NCBI RefSeq assembly: GCF_000478825.2 | Contig: NZ_CP007542.1 | Coordinates: 3,348,001 to 3,412,000 of the forward strand | Direction: 5' to 3' | DNA from: Synechocystis sp. PCC 6714 | GTDB lineage: Bacteria > Cyanobacteriota > Cyanobacteriia > Cyanobacteriales > Microcystaceae | Length of the DNA: 64,000 nucleotides | Shown here: in pieces, positions 34,286-43,041 of the stretch | How positions within the stretch are numbered: the first letter of the stretch is position 1 | Layout: the number at the start of each line of letters is the position of its first letter | Translations under genes and position numbers: made by a program | The notes under the pieces: model-generated | The model's input: the letters and a program-made list of their open reading frames with translations, nothing else | Databases searched by the model: none | Told to the model about the DNA's origin: nothing

Positions 34286-35755
34286 CTAACAAATATCACC
34301 AGCCTGTTCAATTTTACGACGAGCTTCCAGCGATTGGTGAAAATCAACACAGGGACGGGGATAATCTACTCCCAACCTTACTCCCCATTGTTTTTGTTCC
34401 GTGGCGGATAATAACCAAGGTTGGTGAATTTTTTCACCGGGCAAACTTTTTAATTCGGGTAACCACCGGCGTAAATAGGCTCCCTGGGGGTCGTATTGTT
34501 GGCTTTGTTTGGGAATATTAAAATAGCGAAAATCCCTCGCATCATTACCTATGCCAGCGGTGTAATTCCAGTTGCCCCAATTACTACAAACATCGTAATC
34601 AATTAGGCAGGATTCGAACCATTCTGCGCCCCAACGCCAATCAATGCCCAGGTTTTTGCAGAGAAAACTAGCGACGTTTTGTCGTCCCCGATTGGACATA
34701 AAACCCGTTAAATTTAATTCCCGCATATTGGCATCTACTAAAGGATAGCCGGTCTGTCCCGATCGCCAGAGTTCAAACCGGACTTGATCCCGTTGCCAGG
34801 GAAAACGTTTACCCAACAATCCCCCTCGATTAAATAACCTGTCGCCATATTTTTGGGCGACAAAACGGAAAAAGTCCCGCCAGAGTAACTCGAAAATTAA
34901 CCAATAGGTGGAATCATTGCTAATCCGTTCCTGCTCATAACGTTTCACTTCCTGGTAAATGAACCGGGGGGAGAGGCAACCCAACGCTAACCAAGGGGAG
35001 AATTTGCTGGAATAGTCCGCCCCCACCATGCCATTGCGGGTTTCTTTGTAAATTTTCAGGCGATCGCCATCCCAAAAGTATTCTTTTAGTCTAGCTAAAC
35101 CCGCTGTTTCCCCCCCTTGAAAGGCTAAAACAGAGCGGGCATCTGTGGTAGCGACGGCGAAAAATTCCGATGGCGGTGGGGTTAATTTGAATTGAATATC
35201 AGGAATGGGAGACAGTTGAGACGGGATAGGAAAACACGGACGAACGGGAATTTTTTTCTTTTCAACACTTTTGCGAAAATTGGTAAATAAATCCGGTAAA
35301 TCCTGGATAGAAAAAGGTAAATCTTCGGGGTGATAGAGGGTGCTTCCCCAATGGCCTTCCGCTTGTATACCCAAGGTTGCTAATTGTTTAACTAAACTGC
35401 GTTCTACGTCCAGCTCTTCTTGGGTAACTTCTTGATGGTAGTAAACGGTTTTAGCATTAATTTTACTGGCTATTTCAGGAATTATCTGCTCCGGCAATCC
35501 TGTTGTTACTAATAATTGAGAACCTAAACTTTGCAAACTTGCCGCCAAATTCTGCACCGATTGCTGAAGAAAATGCCCCCGCCAGGCCCCCGTTTTAGCA
35601 AAACCCTGGCTAGTCTGGTCAAATTGTCTGGGGTCGTAACAGTACACAGCGGCGATCGCCAAGCCGGATTGCCAAGCCCGATGGAGGGGTTCATGGTCGT
35701 GCAAACGCAGATCATTGCGGAACCAAACCAAAACGGTGGGGGCGATTATGGACAT
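34286..35755 (-). CDS. cry: Cryptochrome DASH
   Basis: A 489-residue FAD-binding protein of the cryptochrome/photolyase family. The N-terminal photolyase alpha/beta domain opens TVLVWFRNDLRLHDHEPL. The DASH-type signature HWGSTLYHPEDLPF, then FTNFRKSVEKKKIPVRP distinguishes it from class I CPD photolyases. The C-terminal FAD domain has NGMVGADYSSKFSPWLALGC, LIFELLWRDFFRF and SNRGRQNVASFL. Cry-DASH proteins repair cyclobutane dimers in single-stranded DNA and may have signalling roles; the Synechocystis one was the first structure. The ATG at 35755 gives the known length. Confidence 0.93.
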   Translation of the reverse strand: MSIIAPTVLVWFRNDLRLHDHEPLHRAWQSGLAIAAVYCYDPRQFDQTSQGFAKTGAWRGHFLQQSVQNLAASLQSLGSQLLVTTGLPEQIIPEIASKINAKTVYYHQEVTQEELDVERSLVKQLATLGIQAEGHWGSTLYHPEDLPFSIQDLPDLFTNFRKSVEKKKIPVRPCFPIPSQLSPIPDIQFKLTPPPSEFFAVATTDARSVLAFQGGETAGLARLKEYFWDGDRLKIYKETRNGMVGADYSSKFSPWLALGCLSPRFIYQEVKRYEQERISNDSTYWLIFELLWRDFFRFVAQKYGDRLFNRGGLLGKRFPWQRDQVRFELWRSGQTGYPLVDANMRELNLTGFMSNRGRQNVASFLCKNLGIDWRWGAEWFESCLIDYDVCSNWGNWNYTAGIGNDARDFRYFNIPKQSQQYDPQGAYLRRWLPELKSLPGEKIHQPWLLSATEQKQWGVRLGVDYPRPCVDFHQSLEARRKIEQAGDIC

Positions 35756-35809
35756 TGACGCTTTAAAAGGATAGAAACGAAGATTTGGTGAGCAAAGGGG
35801 TCCCAAACC

Positions 35810-36970
35810 CTATTCTTGGGGCAAAAACCCCTGTAACTCCTCTAATCTTTCCCGGGCCTCGGGCAGAGCTGGTTCTAGGGCCAGGGCCTTTTCGTAGCTG
35901 GGAATGGCCTCTTCTGTGCGTTCCATCGCTTCAAGTAGTAAGCCCCGACTTAGCCAAACCTGGGCATCGTCAGGATTTTGCGCTAGAGCTTGATCAAAAT
36001 TAACCAGGGCATCTGACAATTGACCCAAAACCCCCAGGGCACTGCCCCGATTTTGCCAGGCGGAAGTCAACTGAGGATCTAAATTAATAGCTTCCCCCCA
36101 ACTGGCGATCGCCGTTTCTAGTTCTCCCCTTTGGGCTTGTTTGATGCCAAGGTTTAACCAATCTTCAGCAGTATAGGCTTCTTGGTTTTCTTCAAATTGG
36201 AGGCCATTAACGGTGACTGAATCAACGATAGGCAACAACTCGTCCTGTACTAAGGCAGAAGCATGTCCCTGATCATCCACTAAACTATCCACCGGACCCA
36301 GGTCAGATTCACCGCCATGGTTCAAAGCTTCAGTTAACATTTCCGCTGGAATAGCAAATTTTTCCATCAACGCCTCCAGGATAACCTGGGGATCATTACT
36401 GTCAATGCCCAAAAAGCCGGCAAAATGGGCCACTAAACCAGCATCCTTGGGTAACCGTTGCACCAATTCATCAAAGGTATAGGTTTCCATTTGTCCCTGG
36501 GTCTGTCCCTGCTCCGCTGAAACTAAATCGGGGCCGTCATATTCCCAGACTGTGTCCATCTGGGGAGGAGCTTGACGGGCATATAACTGCCTACCAATAT
36601 GCTGGGATTTATCGCCAATGGGAGCTATTTGGGGAAAGGACTGGGCCAATTCCCCCAAGCGCATCATCCGGGCGGCTAGAACCAAATTGGGAGATGGAGA
36701 CTCCAGCACCGTAGCTTGGAAGCGGTCTAACCAATCCAGCCATTGCCTGGGGCGACACCGCTGGTCTAACTGTTGGAAAAATTTGAGAATGCGCCCTTCA
36801 TGCCAACCGTGGGCAATGCCTTCTAGCAGTTGGTTGAACAAAAACTCGTAATCAGTGTCGCTCAGGGGGGGAAGATCCTCAGGGGATTGATGCCTGGGCC
36901 CTGGACCGCCCACCAGGGGGGCAAAAAGCTGTTGAATCCACTGCCAAATACGCTGGAAAAATTTCTGCAT
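35810..36970 (-). CDS. TPR-repeat protein
   Basis: A 386-residue protein. The N-terminal third is helical and glutamine/tryptophan-rich (FFQRIWQWIQQLFAPLVGGP), the middle contains a cyanobacterial region of unknown function (LVQRLPKDAGLVAHFAGFLG), and the C-terminal ~120 residues hold three to four TPR units (DWLNLGIKQAQRGELETAIA, AWQNRGSALGVLGQLSDALV, VWLSRGLLLEAMERTEEAIP). It is probably a scaffold for protein contacts. It lies 54 bases upstream of cry on the same strand. Confidence 0.85.
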   Translation of the reverse strand: MQKFFQRIWQWIQQLFAPLVGGPGPRHQSPEDLPPLSDTDYEFLFNQLLEGIAHGWHEGRILKFFQQLDQRCRPRQWLDWLDRFQATVLESPSPNLVLAARMMRLGELAQSFPQIAPIGDKSQHIGRQLYARQAPPQMDTVWEYDGPDLVSAEQGQTQGQMETYTFDELVQRLPKDAGLVAHFAGFLGIDSNDPQVILEALMEKFAIPAEMLTEALNHGGESDLGPVDSLVDDQGHASALVQDELLPIVDSVTVNGLQFEENQEAYTAEDWLNLGIKQAQRGELETAIASWGEAINLDPQLTSAWQNRGSALGVLGQLSDALVNFDQALAQNPDDAQVWLSRGLLLEAMERTEEAIPSYEKALALEPALPEARERLEELQGFLPQE

Positions 36971-37187
36971 CCTAAAATGGGGTGACGGTCACTGTTGACG
37001 GTTTACGGGGCGACTCTTGCTGACAATTATTTTAAGCCATGGTTTGCCCCTCCCTAGGGATTAAGGGCACCGACGGACTCTAGACCAGTATTTTTGGCGA
37101 TCGCCGGTTGCATTTTCGGATCTGCCACTACCATGGGGGGTAAAGTATCAGCGCCATTGCCCAGTTCGATTCCATTGGAGCCACCGC

Positions 37188-38561
37188 ATGAGTACCATCC
37201 AAGCCCCGCCCCTCGTTTCTCTCCAAGCTCCCAAGGACGTTTCCTTAGAGGTGATCGAATCCGAGTTAGCCCAAATTTGGCAGACCAGTGCCCAACAGGA
37301 GGAGGGTTTAATCGCCACTAGGGCCACCACCTTTAGCTTTTTAGTCTATGAACCGGATGGGGTACAATCCCTGCTGGCCGCTTTGGGTTACTACACAGGC
37401 CCCATTGATGGCATCACTGGCCCCCGTATGACCGCCGCCATTAAGTCCGCCCAAAAAGACCTCGGCATTGTGATAACGGGTTCCTCTAGCCCAGAATTTA
37501 AACAGGCCTTGCAAACTGCCTTTGAAACGGCCCATCGGGAAGGAAATTTACTTAGCACCGCCGAGCGCATTGCTAAACCCTATTCCCCCGATCTAGAAGG
37601 CAGTGGCATTGCCGACACCATTGCCGCCTCTAACCCCTGCCGCATTATCACTCTTTGTCCCACAGCGGAGGATGACCAGGGAGTGCAAGCCCAGGTTTCC
37701 GCCTATTGCCCCATCCAAAAGACCCAGCAAAACACCCTCATCTGCTGTGAATACATCACCCTGCGGGGTACTTCCTATGCGTTGGAAAGAATCAGTGGTT
37801 TGATTACGGAGTTGATGCTGCCCACCCTGCCCAAATACGTTTGGTGGAAGGCTAGCCCCGAAACTGAATACGGCTTATTTCAACGGCTGTTGTCCCATGC
37901 GGACATGATCATTGTGGACTCCAGCATTTTTAACAATCCTGAACAGGATTTGCTCCAGTTAGCCCAATTAGTCAATAAACCAGAGGCGATCGCCGATTTA
38001 AATTGGAGCCGCTTGGCCCCATGGCAGGAATTGACAGCGGAAGCCTTTGATCCGCCGGAGCGCCGTTCTTCGGTGGGGGAAATTGACCAAATTTCCATTG
38101 ATTACGAAAAGGGTAACCATGCCCAGGCGTTGATGTATTTAGGCTGGGTGGCCAGTCGTTTGCAATGGACCCCCGTTAACTACCGCCATGAACCAGGGGT
38201 TTACGACATTCACAAAATCCAATTCTGTGCCCCTAACCAACGGGCGATCGAGGCGGAACTGGCCGGTTTACCCCTCGCGGATACGGGACAGGTGCTGGGG
38301 GATTTAATTAGCCTTAAACTAGGATCGACCAATGCCCAAGCCCAGTGTGGCACGGTGCTCTGTTCCGGCACTGTCGGCTGTATGCGGATGGAAGCGGGGG
38401 GCGGGGCCCAAAATTACCGAGTGCAACAGGTAACGGCCCTGGACGACCAAAACACAGAACAGTTATTGGGCCGGCAATTGCAGCGCTGGGGCCGGGATGC
38501 TCTCTACGATGAGTCCATGGCGATCGTGTTGGCAATTTTACAGTTATACCAGGCAGGATAA
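37188..38561 (+). CDS. opcA: Glucose-6-phosphate dehydrogenase assembly protein OpcA
   Basis: A 457-residue protein that allosterically activates and helps assemble Zwf, the entry enzyme of the oxidative pentose phosphate pathway. The OpcA core is recognisable by FSFLVYEPD, CCEYITLRGTSYALERISGL, KYVWWKASPE, DSSIFNN, LNWSRLAPWQELTAEAFDPP and a C-terminal domain with cysteines (AQCGTVLCSGTVGCMRM). Residues ~55-100 (VQSLLAALGYYTGPIDGITG) form a peptidoglycan-binding-like repeat, seen also in other cyanobacterial OpcA proteins. SigE, encoded 14 kb to the left, is known to control oxidative pentose phosphate genes. It is 57 bases upstream of the ABC ATPase. Confidence 0.94.
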   Translation: MSTIQAPPLVSLQAPKDVSLEVIESELAQIWQTSAQQEEGLIATRATTFSFLVYEPDGVQSLLAALGYYTGPIDGITGPRMTAAIKSAQKDLGIVITGSSSPEFKQALQTAFETAHREGNLLSTAERIAKPYSPDLEGSGIADTIAASNPCRIITLCPTAEDDQGVQAQVSAYCPIQKTQQNTLICCEYITLRGTSYALERISGLITELMLPTLPKYVWWKASPETEYGLFQRLLSHADMIIVDSSIFNNPEQDLLQLAQLVNKPEAIADLNWSRLAPWQELTAEAFDPPERRSSVGEIDQISIDYEKGNHAQALMYLGWVASRLQWTPVNYRHEPGVYDIHKIQFCAPNQRAIEAELAGLPLADTGQVLGDLISLKLGSTNAQAQCGTVLCSGTVGCMRMEAGGGAQNYRVQQVTALDDQNTEQLLGRQLQRWGRDALYDESMAIVLAILQLYQAG

Positions 38562-38618
38562 TGGCAGAATGGAGCAGCAACTCCCCTTTGCTTAATCTGT
38601 TCTTAACTTTGTCAGCCC

Positions 38619-39377
38619 ATGACTTCCCCCACTGCGCCCCTGATTTCCTTTGACCAGTTGCAGAAAAACTTTGGCCCGCTCCAAGTTCTGCGGGGGGTAA
38701 CGGGGGAAATTTATCCCAAAGATGTGATTTCCATCATTGGTCCTTCCGGTTGCGGCAAAAGTACTTTTCTGCGCTGCCTTAATCGCCTAGAACCCATCAG
38801 TGGTGGTCGGCTGGAAGTGGCAGGGGTGGATTTGTCCGGAGCCAAAATTGACCAAAAGCATCTGCGCCAGCTACGGGTGCGGGTGGGCATGGTCTTTCAA
38901 CATTTCAATCTGTTTCCCCATCTGACAGTGTTGCAAAATCTTTTGCTGGCCCCCCGCAAGGTTCTGCAAATTCCTATGGCGGAAGCTAAGGATCGAGCCT
39001 TGACTTACCTCGATAAAGTGGGTTTGGGTAGTAAGGCGAATAATTATCCCGACCAACTCTCCGGCGGCCAAAAACAAAGGGTGGCGATCGCCAGGGGTTT
39101 GTGCATGAAACCGGAAATTTTGTTGTTTGACGAACCCACCAGCGCTCTGGATCCGGAATTGGTGGGGGAAGTGCTGAACGTAATGAAACAGTTAGCTGAA
39201 GAGGGCATGACCATGGCGGTGGTAACCCATGAAATGCAGTTTGCCCGGGAAGTGTCCAATCGGGTCTTTTTCTTTAATCAAGGGGTAATTGAGGAAGAGG
39301 GGGACCCCAACGAAGTTTTCCGCAGCCCCAAAAGCGATCGCCTGCGGGCATTCCTGAGTCGCATTCAGTCCAGCTAA
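38619..39377 (+). CDS. bgtA: Amino-acid ABC transporter ATP-binding protein (BgtA-type)
   Basis: A 252-residue ATPase of the polar-amino-acid ABC family. Walker [11 protein letters not shown]-loop [16 protein letters not shown], signature [15 protein letters not shown] and Walker [15 protein letters not shown] are intact. The equivalent gene in Synechocystis next to opcA energises basic amino-acid and glutamine uptake. No permease or binding-protein gene is adjacent, as is normal for bgtA, which serves separately encoded partners. Confidence 0.9.
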   Translation: MTSPTAPLISFDQLQKNFGPLQVLRGVTGEIYPKDVISIIGPSGCGKSTFLRCLNRLEPISGGRLEVAGVDLSGAKIDQKHLRQLRVRVGMVFQHFNLFPHLTVLQNLLLAPRKVLQIPMAEAKDRALTYLDKVGLGSKANNYPDQLSGGQKQRVAIARGLCMKPEILLFDEPTSALDPELVGEVLNVMKQLAEEGMTMAVVTHEMQFAREVSNRVFFFNQGVIEEEGDPNEVFRSPKSDRLRAFLSRIQSS

Positions 39378-39645
39378 CCAATCGGGGTGGTCAAAATTTT
39401 TCTCAACTCTACGTATTTCCACGGTTGTTTTTTTGTAATTTAGTTTAGCGAAAAATCCATTCGTATCCCCCAGTCCCCGGAGCCTTAAAAACAAAATACC
39501 TGGCGTCCCAGTCTTTTTTGCGGCTGTTTCAGGGCGAAAAATAGGCCAGCGAAGGGCGATCGCCAGCCTAAGGATAGAAGTAAAAACCGTGAAAATATGG
39601 AAGTTTTACCAGTTCAAATGTGAGCTTATTTCTGGTAATGGGGGG

Positions 39646-40257
39646 CTAAATAGCCTGGAAATTGCGCCAAACCCCCATCAAAATTCCCTGGATTTCAACG
39701 TCGCTGGCTTTTAGTTCCTGACCGGGGCCTTTGTTGTTGGAGGCCTTGAGTACAACTTTTGTCCCATCTTGGTAATAGCGTTTGATAGCAATTTTGCCAC
39801 CTTTAACACTAGCGGCCACCAATTCCCCATCTTCGATTTCCTCTTCCCCGGTCACAGAACGGAGAATTAGCATATCGCCTTCAACAATGAAATCGTCCAC
39901 CAGGTCATTGCTCATTACCCTGAGGGCAAAAACCGATGATTTCTTCATTAGGGGGGCAAAATCAATCTTTTCCACCTCCTCTGCGTCCGCCTCCACCAGT
40001 TCACCGCCTTTGAGTTCACCGATGACGGAAACTCCTTTGGGTTTTTGGTGAAGGATTCTCAGGGTGCGGGCTTTACCGTCAGTCCAATCGACGTAACCCT
40101 TATTGCGTAGTCGTTCCAACCGACTTTGGATAGGGGCCGGAGAGCGTAAATTCATGGCCCGCATCATTTGGCGGATCGAAGGGGCGTGTTGGGTTTCGTC
40201 AATGTAACTGACCAACCAGTCAAAAAGTTCTTTTTGGGCTCGGGTGAGAGGTTCCAT
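39646..40257 (-). CDS. lexA: LexA-family regulator lacking self-cleavage residues
   Basis: A 203-residue LexA homologue with an N-terminal winged helix (TRAQKELFDWLVSYIDETQH, SIRQMMRAM) and a C-terminal peptidase-S24-like domain. The scissile Ala-Gly of classical LexA is Gly84-Gly85 (ELKGGELV), and the catalytic serine position in RVMSNDLVDD reads Asp (residue 118); the lysine is kept in IAIKRYY (Lys159). It should therefore not undergo RecA-stimulated autocleavage. Synechocystis LexA has been reported to control carbon, redox and motility genes rather than an SOS response. The start ATG at 40257 follows TAGGAGA. Confidence 0.92.
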   Translation of the reverse strand: MEPLTRAQKELFDWLVSYIDETQHAPSIRQMMRAMNLRSPAPIQSRLERLRNKGYVDWTDGKARTLRILHQKPKGVSVIGELKGGELVEADAEEVEKIDFAPLMKKSSVFALRVMSNDLVDDFIVEGDMLILRSVTGEEEIEDGELVAASVKGGKIAIKRYYQDGTKVVLKASNNKGPGQELKASDVEIQGILMGVWRNFQAI

Positions 40258-40472
40258 GTAATATCTCCTATAGGAATGTATTTAGGACTCTCGGACTATT
40301 TTAAACCCAGTCATAACATTCAGGGCAACCATACTAAAAAAGACACAAAATTTTACATTTCTCCCGCTCTGCCCTCATTTTTGCTCAGCAGACGACGATC
40401 GCCCCTGGGACTGACGGCGGAAAAGCAGAATCAATGATTACCCCGAAAAATATTACTGTTGCACTAATGAGT

Positions 40473-41468
40473 TCAGCGGTTACCGAGTTTTTCCGCTTCC
40501 TGAACCTGTTCAATTAAGCCCCGCACCTCCTTCGTGCCGGCCGAAGGTCCAAAGGACAGGGGAAATTTTCCACTACCAATCATCCGCAAACCCAGGGGTA
40601 AAATACTAACAAGGCCCTTGAGATCCCGGAAAAAGTTCCCCACCACGTAGATGCCAAATTTGCGTTCATCAACCCAGCCACCAGCTTTGACCAAATCTAC
40701 CATCACTTTGCGGTGCCTTATGGGTCGGCTGTCCCGGGCCGTTTGTCGGGCTAAAAGGGCAGACTTAATTTTGCCAATTTGATCCATGGGCGCCACTTCC
40801 ATGGGACAAACTTCATTACAGAGATAACAGCGGGTACAACCCCAGACCCCAGCGGTGGCACTGTTATAATTCTCCAGGCGAGTGGCGGTTGCCCCATCAC
40901 GGCAGTCCCCCAGTAGACGTTGAGCCTTGGCCAAGGCATGGGGGCCGACAAAATCGGGGTTAACGGACTTAGCATTGCACTCGGAATAGCAGGCCCCACA
41001 GAGGATACAGTTACCCATCTGGTCGAGTTTTTCCCGTTCCGCTGGGGTTTGGAGAAATTCCCTTTCCGGCACTTTGCGACCTTGGCTGCTGACGTAGGGC
41101 TCTACCCGTTCCAGGTCATCCCAGAAAGGTTGCATATCGACAATTAGATCCTTAATGACCGGTAAATTTCCCAAGGGGGCCACTGTGATAACCGGAACTC
41201 CTGCATCGTCAACCCGAGGGAACAGTTGGATTTCACCGCCCACATTTTCTTTGCAAGCCAAAGCCGATCGCCCATTGACCCGCATACTGCAACTGCCACA
41301 GATGGTGTTGCGACAATTTTTGCGAAAGTTTAGACTCCCGTCCTGCTCCCATTTAATCCGATTTAAACACTCTAAAATAGTGGTGCCGGGTTCCACCTCA
41401 AGGCTGAATTTTTCCAAATAGGGGGACTCTTGTGGTTTCTGCCGTAAAATTTGGAATTGGACTTGCAT
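40473..41468 (-). CDS. sdhB: Succinate dehydrogenase iron-sulfur subunit
   Basis: A 331-residue SdhB/FrdB-type protein that carries electrons from succinate to plastoquinone in the thylakoid membrane. The [2Fe-2S] ligands are in CRNTICGSCSMRVNGRSALAC; the [4Fe-4S] and [3Fe-4S] ligands in CILCGACYSEC and CTRCYLCNEVCP. The protein is longer at its C-terminus than bacterial SdhB, with an extra ~80 residues (from RQTARDSRPIRHRKVMVDLV), as in other cyanobacteria. No sdhA or sdhC is adjacent. Confidence 0.93.
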   Translation of the reverse strand: MQVQFQILRQKPQESPYLEKFSLEVEPGTTILECLNRIKWEQDGSLNFRKNCRNTICGSCSMRVNGRSALACKENVGGEIQLFPRVDDAGVPVITVAPLGNLPVIKDLIVDMQPFWDDLERVEPYVSSQGRKVPEREFLQTPAEREKLDQMGNCILCGACYSECNAKSVNPDFVGPHALAKAQRLLGDCRDGATATRLENYNSATAGVWGCTRCYLCNEVCPMEVAPMDQIGKIKSALLARQTARDSRPIRHRKVMVDLVKAGGWVDERKFGIYVVGNFFRDLKGLVSILPLGLRMIGSGKFPLSFGPSAGTKEVRGLIEQVQEAEKLGNR

Positions 41469-41681
41469 AGAAAACCCCCTGGGAAAAGCAATATTAGCCG
41501 AGACTCCACTTCAAAGTTTAGCTCCTGCGAGCGAGAAGCCCCACGGCATAATCTTTGGTTCGGCGGTGGGACGATGGCAAGGGTAACTTATTGTCAGTGG
41601 CCATGGAGATAGTTCAAAATTGCTATTAATTGGGTGCAGCACAAAAGCATGAACTGGTAGCAAATTAGCAACACCACTAAA

Positions 41682-41698
41682 TTTCATCCTGATTTCAT
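41682..41698 (+). promoter_or_regulatory. Likely CopR-binding direct repeat upstream of copM
   Basis: The hexamer TTTCAT occurs twice (41682-41687 and 41693-41698) with a five-base spacer, 51 bases before the copM start codon. As I recall, CopR of Synechocystis binds a TTTCAT-N5-TTTCAT direct repeat in its target promoters, and this matches exactly. Confidence 0.8.
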
Positions 41699-41748
41699 TT
41701 TGCTTTGCCAGACTGGAATCAGAGAAGAAATAGGAGGTAAGCATCCCC

Positions 41749-42336
41749 ATGGGCAATCAATTCTGGATATACGGGTTGGCAGGACTACTCCTCAGTGGTT
41801 CAGCGGCTGGGGTGACGGCGGTTTATCGCAATCAATCTCCACCACAGATGGCCCAACACGGAATGCATATGCAATGGACGGACCAAAGTTTCATCGAAAT
41901 GATGATTCCCCACCATCAAGATGCCATTGATATGGCGGAGATGGCCCTACAAAAAGCGGAACATCCTGAATTGAAAGAGTTAGCCCAGAATATTATCCGA
42001 GACCAGGAAAGGGAAATTAAGGAAATGAACACCTGGTATCAGCAATGGTTTAAACGACCTGTGCCGGCTTTGTCGAGCCAGGGAATGATGGGAATGCACC
42101 AAGGTCATGGCATGATGGCGATGGATTTAGATGCTTTGGCCACAGCCAAAAATTTCGACCAGGAATTTATTCGTCAGATGATTCCCCACCACCAAATGGC
42201 AGTGATGATGGCTAGTAATTTAAAAACCAATACAGAACGCCCGGAGATGGATAAATTGATGGATGATATTATCCGTTCCCAAAGTTCGGAAATTAGGCAA
42301 ATGAAGCAATGGTATCAAAACTGGTATGGCCGGTGA
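41749..42336 (+). CDS. copM: Periplasmic copper-binding protein CopM (DUF305)
   Basis: A 195-residue exported protein: one N-terminal membrane/signal segment (FWIYGLAGLLLSGSAAGVTA), then two DUF305 repeats, each with a MIPHHQ motif (FIEMMIPHHQDAIDMAEMAL and FIRQMIPHHQMAVMMASNLK), separated by a Met/His-rich linker (GMMGMHQGHGMMAMDLD). These Met and His residues bind Cu(I)/Cu(II). CopM contributes to copper resistance in Synechocystis. The ribosome site TAGGAGGTAA is strong. It is first in the operon copM-copR-copS. Confidence 0.95.
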   Translation: MGNQFWIYGLAGLLLSGSAAGVTAVYRNQSPPQMAQHGMHMQWTDQSFIEMMIPHHQDAIDMAEMALQKAEHPELKELAQNIIRDQEREIKEMNTWYQQWFKRPVPALSSQGMMGMHQGHGMMAMDLDALATAKNFDQEFIRQMIPHHQMAVMMASNLKTNTERPEMDKLMDDIIRSQSSEIRQMKQWYQNWYGR

Positions 42337-42342
42337 GGAAGC

Positions 42343-43041
42343 ATGAGATTGTTGTTGGTGGAGGATGAGCCTGACCTAGGAATGGCCTTGGAGAAAGCTC
42401 TTCGTCGAGAAAATTACGTAGTTGACTGGGTACAGGATGGCAACCTAGCTTGGAATTATTTGAATCAAGGTTGGGTCAACTATACCTTAGCTATTTTCGA
42501 TTGGATGGTGCCGGGTTTATCGGGATTAGAATTGTGTCAAAAACTCCGGGAGCAAAGGAATTCTTTGCCGATTCTAATGTTGACAGCGAAGGATCAAATT
42601 GCGGACCGGGTTGAGGGTTTAGATGCGGGGGCCGATGACTATTTAATCAAGCCATTTGGCATGGTTGAGCTATTAGCTCGTTTACGTTCCTTGCAACGGC
42701 GATCGCCAGAATTGCAACCCCAGCAGTTACGGGTAGGGCAATGGAAATTAGATTATGGAACGTTTGTAGTGGTAACTCCAGAGAAGGTAGGAATTGCCCT
42801 CACAGCCAAGGAATTCCAGCTTTTAGAATACTTCATGAAACATCCCCAGCAAATTCTTAGTAGTGAACAAATTAAAAATCAACTGTGGGCGCTGTCAGCG
42901 GAATCCACCAGCAATGTGGTGGCGGCCCAGGTGCGTTTGCTACGGCGAAAATTGGGGGAGTATGGCCATGGCAATCTAGTTGAAACCGTGTACGGCTTAG
43001 GGTATCGTTTCCACCCCCATCCAACCGATGCAGAACAATAG
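42343..43041 (+). CDS. copR: Copper-responsive response regulator CopR
   Basis: A 232-residue OmpR/PhoB-type regulator. The receiver domain shows LVEDEPDLGMALEKAL, the phosphoacceptor aspartate in LAIFDWMVPGLSG, and the lysine in DYLIKPFGM. The C-terminal winged helix has LTAKEFQLLEYFMKHP and VRLLRRKLGEYG. CopR activates copM and a copper-export system when its kinase CopS detects copper. It follows copM by six bases and overlaps copS by 14. Confidence 0.94.
   Translation: MRLLLVEDEPDLGMALEKALRRENYVVDWVQDGNLAWNYLNQGWVNYTLAIFDWMVPGLSGLELCQKLREQRNSLPILMLTAKDQIADRVEGLDAGADDYLIKPFGMVELLARLRSLQRRSPELQPQQLRVGQWKLDYGTFVVVTPEKVGIALTAKEFQLLEYFMKHPQQILSSEQIKNQLWALSAESTSNVVAAQVRLLRRKLGEYGHGNLVETVYGLGYRFHPHPTDAEQ

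Noticed and set aside
34600-34630. tRNA T-arm-like sequence GGATTCGAACC
   Set aside because: It lies inside the cryptochrome gene and is not flanked by the other cloverleaf arms.
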